In this document: piece by piece, positions 59,323 to 64,000 of the stretch | Layout: each line of letters opens with the position of its first letter | Numbering within the stretch: the stretch's first letter is position 1 | NCBI RefSeq assembly: GCF_003026455.1 | Contig: NZ_PYMB01000001.1 | Span: 1,054,001-1,118,000 of the forward strand | Reading direction: 5' to 3' | DNA from: Photobacterium rosenbergii | GTDB lineage: Bacteria; Pseudomonadota; Gammaproteobacteria; Enterobacterales; Vibrionaceae | DNA length: 64,000 nt | Notes under the pieces: model-generated | Told to the model about the DNA's origin: nothing | Seen by the model: the letters and a program-made list of their open reading frames with translations, nothing else | The model's database searches: none | Made by a program: the position numbers and the translations under genes

Positions 59323-60879
59323 TTGAATTCACAACAAGAAAGCTCCAAATTCAATTTCCGTTGGTGGCTTAAATGGTCACTACTTGGAGCGATTGGCATT
59401 GTAAACGGTTATGCAACCGTATTGATGTATGCAAAGGGCGAAACCCCTTTTGCACTTCTTACGGTTGTCCTAACCACACTATGCCTCTATATTTTTGGCA
59501 GCAAAAAGACATACGCCCACCGCTATATCTTCCCGGGTGTTGTCGGGATGCTAGTGTTCATCATTTTCCCTTTGGTTTATACCATTGGACTTTCATTTAC
59601 CAACTACAGTGCTTCGAACCAGTTAACCCTTGAAAGGGCTCAAGCAATCCTTGTTCAGCGCAGCTTTCAGTCAGGCAAGAGCTACTTATTTGATCTCTAC
59701 AAGGTGGATGCAGGGCACCAACTAGTTATCAAAGCTGACAATACTCTCTTTGCTTCTGAAGTATTCGATATTTCCAATCCATCAGTAGCCGATTTCATGG
59801 AGCTGCAGCCCATTGATGCTGCAACGGGTGAAAAAGAAATCATTCGTACCATCGTCCAGAACCGCTCAAACCTGAACAAAATTGAACTAATCATGCCAAA
59901 CGGTGAACACATCCGCATGAGCGGCTTGAGAAGGTTTGCAGCCGAAACCCCTCTCTTCACCGTCGAGGAAGATGGCCTGAGCCTGCTGAATAACCAAAAC
60001 CAACAGCGTTATAAACCCAACTTGGAAACTGGGTTCTATCAACCTGTCGACAATAAAGGTAACTTTGTCGGTGACCCCATTTCACCAGGTTTTGTAGTTG
60101 GAGTAGGTAATGCCAACTTCGAGCGTGTCATAACCGATGACGGTATCAAAGAACCTTTCATTGGGATTTTCATCTGGACTGTTGTTTTTGCTTTTTTATC
60201 TGTTGCCCTGACACTGGCTTTAGGGATGATTTTAGCGTGTATTGTTCAATGGGAACCTTTGAAAGGTAGTGGTATTTACAGAGTATTACTAATTCTCCCA
60301 TACGCAGTCCCTTCGTTTATTTCTATTATTATTTTCAAAGGTTTGTTTAACCAAAGCTTTGGCGAAATCAACATGATGCTCGATGCTATGTTTGGCATTA
60401 AACCGTCATGGTTCTCTGATCCTACACTAGCCCGGTTTATGGTCGTATTGGTTAATACTTGGCTTGGCTTCCCTTATATGATGATTTTGTGCATGGGGCT
60501 ATTGAAGTCGATCCCCGAGGATTTGTACGAAGCTTCCGCCATTGACGGCGCTGGTCCGATACAAAATTTTTTCATGATCACACTGCCACTGTTAATCAAG
60601 CCTTTAACGCCATTACTAATTGCAAGTTTTGCTTTCAACTTCAACAACTTTGTAATGATCCAACTACTGACAGCAGGCGGGCCCAACATGGTTGGTACAT
60701 CAGAGCCAGCAGGCTATACCGATTTGCTGGTCAGTTATACCTACCGTATCGCTTTCGAAGGCGGAGGGGGGCAGGACTTCGGATTAGCCGGTGCCATTGC
60801 CACCCTGATCTTCCTGATGGTCGGTGGTATGTCGCTGCTTAACTTAAGACTAAGTAAATCAACACTTGAGCAGGATTAA
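59323..60879 (+). CDS. malF: Maltose ABC transporter permease MalF
   Basis: 518 residues from TTG 59323 (AAGGTGA at 6 bases), almost the length of E. coli MalF (514). N-terminal helices, the large periplasmic P2 domain (about residues 90-270) and the ABC-coupling EAA loop EDLYEASAIDGAGPIQNFF are all present; the C-terminus looks complete. MalF needs MalG and MalK. malG, expected next, is missing: the next gene is on the other strand 9 bases on. Confidence 0.93.
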   Translation: MNSQQESSKFNFRWWLKWSLLGAIGIVNGYATVLMYAKGETPFALLTVVLTTLCLYIFGSKKTYAHRYIFPGVVGMLVFIIFPLVYTIGLSFTNYSASNQLTLERAQAILVQRSFQSGKSYLFDLYKVDAGHQLVIKADNTLFASEVFDISNPSVADFMELQPIDAATGEKEIIRTIVQNRSNLNKIELIMPNGEHIRMSGLRRFAAETPLFTVEEDGLSLLNNQNQQRYKPNLETGFYQPVDNKGNFVGDPISPGFVVGVGNANFERVITDDGIKEPFIGIFIWTVVFAFLSVALTLALGMILACIVQWEPLKGSGIYRVLLILPYAVPSFISIIIFKGLFNQSFGEINMMLDAMFGIKPSWFSDPTLARFMVVLVNTWLGFPYMMILCMGLLKSIPEDLYEASAIDGAGPIQNFFMITLPLLIKPLTPLLIASFAFNFNNFVMIQLLTAGGPNMVGTSEPAGYTDLLVSYTYRIAFEGGGGQDFGLAGAIATLIFLMVGGMSLLNLRLSKSTLEQD

Positions 60880-60887
60880 TGATTCGG

Positions 60888-61475
60888 CTATTCACGCTGA
60901 TATCGGTTTATCACATTCTCAATCGTCATGATGCCAAACATGATTTTTCGCACAAATGACTCAGAGCTACCGACAAAATAGAAATTTGGATGCCTAGCCC
61001 AGATATTCTGCAGGACTACATCCAGTCGTGCCGCCTGTTCTGATGACTCGCTTCTTACCGGATTATTACTGCTGATGTCATGGCCTGTCGCCCCAGCTGA
61101 TTCAAAAAAGATCACCGCATCATAACGGGATATTTCCTCTTCAAACGTTGAGTTCACCTGCTTGAAGAAGTCCTTTTCGTTTCCTGGCCAATAGGCTAGA
61201 CCATCCAATGAGCCCCTGTCGCACACCAGCAACCGGTCTGGATAATGTGCCTTATTGATATCTTCGAGGTTTTTCTGCAATTGGAAAATGGTTTTTTGGA
61301 TCATTTTGAGTACTTGCTCATCTTCAGATCGGGTAATCCCTCCGGAAAAAAGGACGGTCGCTGCCTCAGGGACAACAGCGATTTTGTTGCCTAACTCCCT
61401 ACGGAACAAGTCCAGCGCCGTAGTTTTGCCACCTCCCGGCCCGCCTGTTACCACCACCTTCAACTGCTTTTTCAT
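60888..61475 (-). CDS. AAA_28-family nucleoside-triphosphatase
   Basis: 195 residues with a Walker A loop TGGPGGGKTT at the N-terminus and a DRGSLDGLAYWPG segment typical of the AAA_28 (NadR/Ttd14-like) group. It probably binds ATP or GTP in the cytoplasm; its partner is unknown. It ends 8 bases after malF on the opposite strand and is divergent from the permease gene. Confidence 0.8.
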   Translation of the reverse strand: MKKQLKVVVTGGPGGGKTTALDLFRRELGNKIAVVPEAATVLFSGGITRSEDEQVLKMIQKTIFQLQKNLEDINKAHYPDRLLVCDRGSLDGLAYWPGNEKDFFKQVNSTFEEEISRYDAVIFFESAGATGHDISSNNPVRSESSEQAARLDVVLQNIWARHPNFYFVGSSESFVRKIMFGIMTIENVINRYQRE

Positions 61476-61640
61476 ATTTAGCCCTGCCTAACAATGCTTG
61501 TTATCAGCCTAGACAACAAAAAGATTTGCCGCAGTTATTCAGTGATAACTCCCACGATTATTCTGAATAACTGAAACCCACACCTGAGTACAAAATCCAC
61601 GTACAGTATGCCCGCAAAGGCATTGATAACATTTAGAGTC

Positions 61641-61704
61641 ATTGAAAAAGCCGTTTTTGGGGGCATTCCCCACCCCTTCTACTCGCTTAGGGGGCTTTTT
61701 CAAT
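61641..61704. repeat. 12-bp inverted repeat upstream of permease gene
   Basis: ATTGAAAAAGCC (61641-61652) and GGCTTTTTCAAT (61693-61704) match perfectly around a 40-base G/C-run-rich loop. It could be a transcript hairpin, terminator or small mobile repeat. The remaining 306 bases of the gap hold nothing else clear. Confidence 0.5.
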
Positions 61705-61781
61705 TATTTCAAAAAAAAGCGAATCCTTTTCTCTGATGCTTCGTCTTTATCCATAGATAATCATTTTGCTAAGGACGAAGT

Positions 61782-62801
61782 ATGTTCCAAGTATTCACCG
61801 ACATCGCCTCATGGCTGGTGTATTCAGTGCTGGGTCTATCACCAGAAACCCAATTCGCAGGTGCCCTGCATTTTTTCATTGACGACACCCTCAAGATCTT
61901 TGCCCTGTTGCTGGTAATGATTTACGTGATTGCTCTGATAAGAGCCTCTCTTAACGTCGAACGGGTAAGGGATTACCTTGCTGGAAAACACCGGGCGCTT
62001 GGTTATTCACTAGGTTCACTCTTTGGAGCCATTACCCCATTTTGCTCCTGCTCTAGTATTCCTGTTTTTCTAGGTTTCACCTCAGCGGGGATCCCTTTGG
62101 GGATCACCATGGCATTTCTGATCACTTCGCCGCTGATCAATGAAGTCGCAGTACTCTTGTTAGTTAGCTTACTCGGTTGGAAATTCACACTTGTTTATAT
62201 TGCTCTGGGTATGACAGTAGGGATATTAGGCGGGATATTCCTTGATGCTATCAAGGCTGAACGTTGGTTACAGCCTTTTGCAGCAAACGCCCTCAAACAG
62301 GGACAATTAAAGCAAGGGGCCGAGGCTAATAGTCAGATTGATACGCCAGCGCTTTCAGACGATACAGCCCCCCTCTCTCTGGCAGAAAGACATACTTTCG
62401 CCAAAGAGGAAGTGGTCACTATTTTTCGTCGGGTATGGAAGTGGGTGTTCATCGGTGTCGGACTGGGTGCAACTCTACATGGCTTCGTCCCTGAAGGCTT
62501 TATAGAGTCATATCTAGGTGCTGGCCAATGGTGGTCAGTTCCAGCCGCAGTTTTGCTCGGTATCCCGCTCTACTCCAATGCGACAGGCGTTATCCCCGTG
62601 ATGGAAAGCCTCATCACCAACGGATTACCCATAGGTACAACCCTGGCTTTTTGCATGAGTACGGTCGCAGCAAGCTTCCCTGAATTCATTCTACTCAAGC
62701 AAGTGATGCAATGGCGGCTGCTTGCAACGCTATTTGCTCTTCTATTGGTTGCATTCACCATGATCGGCTGGGTGTTCAATGCCACCTTTCCCATTATGTA
62801 A
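61782..62801 (+). CDS. ArsP-like/DUF318 permease, metal or metalloid efflux type
   Basis: 339 residues with about eight hydrophobic segments and the family motif TPFCSCSSIPVF, plus PLINEVAVLLLVSLLG and GIPLYSNATGVIP in the second half. Relatives export organoarsenicals or are linked to Cu/Zn efflux. A charged central loop (about 170-215) separates the two halves. AAGGA precedes the ATG. It is paired with a thioredoxin-like protein 30 bases downstream. Confidence 0.85.
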   Translation: MFQVFTDIASWLVYSVLGLSPETQFAGALHFFIDDTLKIFALLLVMIYVIALIRASLNVERVRDYLAGKHRALGYSLGSLFGAITPFCSCSSIPVFLGFTSAGIPLGITMAFLITSPLINEVAVLLLVSLLGWKFTLVYIALGMTVGILGGIFLDAIKAERWLQPFAANALKQGQLKQGAEANSQIDTPALSDDTAPLSLAERHTFAKEEVVTIFRRVWKWVFIGVGLGATLHGFVPEGFIESYLGAGQWWSVPAAVLLGIPLYSNATGVIPVMESLITNGLPIGTTLAFCMSTVAASFPEFILLKQVMQWRLLATLFALLLVAFTMIGWVFNATFPIM

Positions 62802-62831
62802 TTACTATTGAATCAATTAAGGAATCAAACC

Positions 62832-63068
62832 ATGAAAAATGTAAAAGTCCTCGGCTCTGGATGTAAGAACTGCACCGTCACAGTCGAACTCATCAACGAT
62901 ATTTTCCAGCAACAAGGCGTTGAGTTCGAACTGGAGAAAGTACAAGACATGGCGCAAATCATGGTATACGGGGTGATGTCGACGCCTGCTGTCGTCATCA
63001 ATGATGTTGTCGTACACAAAGGCAGCGTACCCAAAAAAGAAAATGTGGAAAGCTGGCTAGCAAGCTAA
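62832..63068 (+). CDS. Small thioredoxin-fold protein with CxxC
   Basis: 78 residues from ATG 62832 behind AAGGA. The motif GSGCKNC (Cys11, Cys14) and GVMSTPAVVINDVVVHKG match the thioredoxin_3 group of redox-active disulfide proteins that accompany such permeases. It may reduce or deliver the metal substrate (inference). Confidence 0.85.
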   Translation: MKNVKVLGSGCKNCTVTVELINDIFQQQGVEFELEKVQDMAQIMVYGVMSTPAVVINDVVVHKGSVPKKENVESWLAS

Positions 63069-63102
63069 ATCAATCCATCATGACAACAAGCTAAATCATG
63101 GA

Positions 63103-63129
63103 GAGGCGCTTAATTGCGCCTCCCTTTTT
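63103..63129 (+). terminator. Intrinsic terminator after thioredoxin-like gene
   Basis: GAGGCGC (63103-63109) pairs with GCGCCTC (63116-63122), followed by a T run. Confidence 0.85.
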
Positions 63130-63232
63130 CTCTCAACTCTATGGCACCCAGCGAGAATAAAACTGTTCACAACCAATAAAGCGCCAAGCTTGTTCTACGC
63201 TTATGGCTATAAGGTATTACAAGGAGCTAGCC

Positions 63233-63658
63233 ATGAATATAAGGACGACTTTTCCGAAAGCACTTTTAGCGTTATTAACGTTAAAGCTACTGCTATCCAG
63301 CTTTTCACTTTCCGCAGCAACATCTAAAGATCTGATCAAGACAACATCCAGCTGGAACGGCGAACCACTGCCTTCGATTCAACTCCAGCAACCTGAAATC
63401 ACCATCAAGGAAATTATCGTTGAACCGGGTGAAAAACTACCGTGGCATCAGCACCCAGTTATCAATACCGGGATCTTGCTCAGCGGACAGTTGACCGTTC
63501 ACACTCAAGATAAGAAAGTCACCCTCAATGCCGGAGAAGTACTGGTTGAAGTGATGAACACCTCCCATTACGGTGAAAATACCGGTGATGAACCCGCCAA
63601 AGTCATTGTGTTTTACATTGCAGAGAAAGACAGTAAGGTCACAATCCTGGATCAATAA
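63233..63658 (+). CDS. Exported cupin-domain protein
   Basis: 141 residues from ATG 63233 behind AAGGAG; an ATG ten codons earlier lacks a site. A signal peptide ends LSAA. A single cupin_2 barrel follows, with the metal-binding pattern LPWHQHPVINTGILLSG (HxH) and VMNTSHYGENTG. Its substrate is unknown. Confidence 0.82.
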   Translation: MNIRTTFPKALLALLTLKLLLSSFSLSAATSKDLIKTTSSWNGEPLPSIQLQQPEITIKEIIVEPGEKLPWHQHPVINTGILLSGQLTVHTQDKKVTLNAGEVLVEVMNTSHYGENTGDEPAKVIVFYIAEKDSKVTILDQ

Positions 63659-63705
63659 CTTTGCATGGCTAAAGATTGCATCGATAACGTCGCTATGCGA
63701 TGATC

Positions 63706-63721
63706 ACGAAAACGTTTGCTT
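63706..63721. promoter_or_regulatory. PurR box upstream of add
   Basis: ACGAAAACGTTTGCTT differs from the E. coli PurR consensus ANGCAANCGNTTNCNT at one fixed position. It overlaps the start of the candidate -35 box, the expected place for repression of a purine gene. Confidence 0.65.
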
Positions 63722-63749
63722 GCACTATTTTGTGATTTATTACTACACT
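63720..63749 (+). promoter_or_regulatory. Candidate add promoter
   Basis: TTGCAC (63720-63725) and TACACT (63744-63749) spaced by 18 bases. Transcription would begin about ten bases before the adenine riboswitch. Confidence 0.45.
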
Positions 63750-63765
63750 GGTTTTAATAAGCAAA

Positions 63766-63838
63766 CGGCTTCGTATAACCCCATTGATATGGTATGGGGG
63801 TCTCTACCAGAATCCGTAAAATTCTGATTACGAAGAGT
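63766..63838 (+). promoter_or_regulatory. Adenine (purine-class) riboswitch
   Basis: The full purine-riboswitch fold is visible. P1 CTTCGTA/TACGAAG (63769-63775, 63829-63835); P2 CCCCAT/ATGGGG (63779-63784, 63794-63799) with the TGATATGGT loop; J2/3 GTCTCTAC; P3 CAGAAT/ATTCTG (63808-63813, 63821-63826) with the CCGTAAA loop. The specificity base in J3/1 is T63828, equal to U74, which selects adenine rather than guanine. It precedes the first codons of adenosine deaminase by 126 bases, as in Vibrio vulnificus add (known). Confidence 0.95.
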
Positions 63839-63849
63839 TGAGCGCATGT

Positions 63850-63895
63850 GTGCTTTTCTCTTTGTATGTCAGTATCCGACGCGACAGAAAAGCAC
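63850..63895 (+). promoter_or_regulatory. Hairpin in the add leader after the riboswitch
   Basis: GTGCTTTTCT (63850-63859) pairs with AGAAAAGCAC (63886-63895). It may belong to the expression platform between the aptamer and the AAGGG ribosome-binding site at 63951. Confidence 0.4.
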
Positions 63896-63961
63896 CTTAA
63901 TACTCCACAATCCATACGCCTACTACAGTAAGGCGGGTTAGAATTATAATAAGGGCTTGAT

Positions 63962-64000
63962 ATGAAAGAATTTATCAAAGGATTACCTAAAGTAGAATTG
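63962..64000 (+). CDS. add: Adenosine deaminase, N-terminus only (runs off window)
   Basis: The first 13 codons (MKEFIKGLPKVEL) are seen before the window ends. They match the start of adenosine/adenine deaminases, in which a HLH metal motif follows next (outside the window). AAGGG lies six bases before the ATG. The adenine riboswitch and PurR box upstream strongly support the assignment. The enzyme deaminates adenosine or adenine in purine salvage. Confidence 0.75.
   Translation, partial: MKEFIKGLPKVEL

Noticed and set aside
61642-61917. 91-codon plus-strand frame
   Set aside because: Runs through the inverted repeat and into the permease gene in another frame; composition rich in Cys, Pro and Ser as in chance frames.

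Overview
The window looks like a chromosome segment of a marine gammaproteobacterium of the Vibrionaceae (Vibrio, Photobacterium, Grimontia or Enterovibrio type). The grounds are a GH18 chitinase led by a c-di-GMP-I riboswitch, an adenine riboswitch in front of the first codons of adenosine deaminase, the maltose genes malM-lamB and malE-malF, and the style of the LysR, RND, TRAP and NupC genes. This is inference from content; no rRNA or tRNA gene is present to settle the species. No insertion sequence, prophage or CRISPR array was seen.

Layout. 1-10.8 kb: a lytic transglycosylase cut by the left edge, a 43-codon gene with its own hairpin, a marR-porin-doxX group with two matching operator-like palindromes, a minus-strand group (FAH-family enzyme, DUF3820 protein, GNAT), YceI, a PhoD-like phosphatase, and a divergent LysR/MATE pair. 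10.9-18.8 kb: a two-gene ParM/ParR-type DNA segregation cassette, a long intergenic region ending in the c-di-GMP-I riboswitch, the chitinase, and an unrecognised lipoprotein/secreted protein pair. 18.2-23.7 kb: FMN reductase, NupC, LysR, a GMC oxidoreductase and a DUF3047 protein. 23.8-34.6 kb: a carboxylate module (TctCBA uptake, CaiB-type CoA-transferase, citryl-CoA-lyase-like protein) facing a CitA/DcuS-type two-component system, then a TAXI-TRAP transporter. 34.9-42.3 kb: SMR transporter, a small protein, and two tandem paralogous multicopper oxidases with a SCO-cytochrome c fusion between them. 42.6-46.6 kb: a glycine-zipper lipoprotein, a small exported protein, and an ECF sigma/anti-sigma pair followed by a DUF2946 protein and the copper chaperone PCu(A)C. 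46.7-55.2 kb: LysR, a tripartite RND pump, an MBL-fold hydrolase and a second ECF sigma factor. 55.2-64 kb: malM-lamB divergent from malE-malF with no malK or malG, an AAA_28 ATPase, a metal permease with a thioredoxin-like partner, a cupin, and a PurR box, adenine riboswitch and the start of add.

How the parts fit. Copper recurs through the right half: two multicopper oxidases, SCO, DUF2946 and PCu(A)C, and a permease of a family linked to metal or arsenical efflux. The carboxylate module reads as a regulated import-activate-cleave pathway. Two riboswitches place chitin use under c-di-GMP and purine salvage under adenine.

The points most worth a second look are the multicopper oxidase / SCO-cytochrome c cluster (Gln at the usual axial copper position in both paralogs, and a conserved upstream element at the same distance), the ParMR cassette in an apparently chromosomal setting, the mal locus lacking malK and malG, and the two riboswitches.
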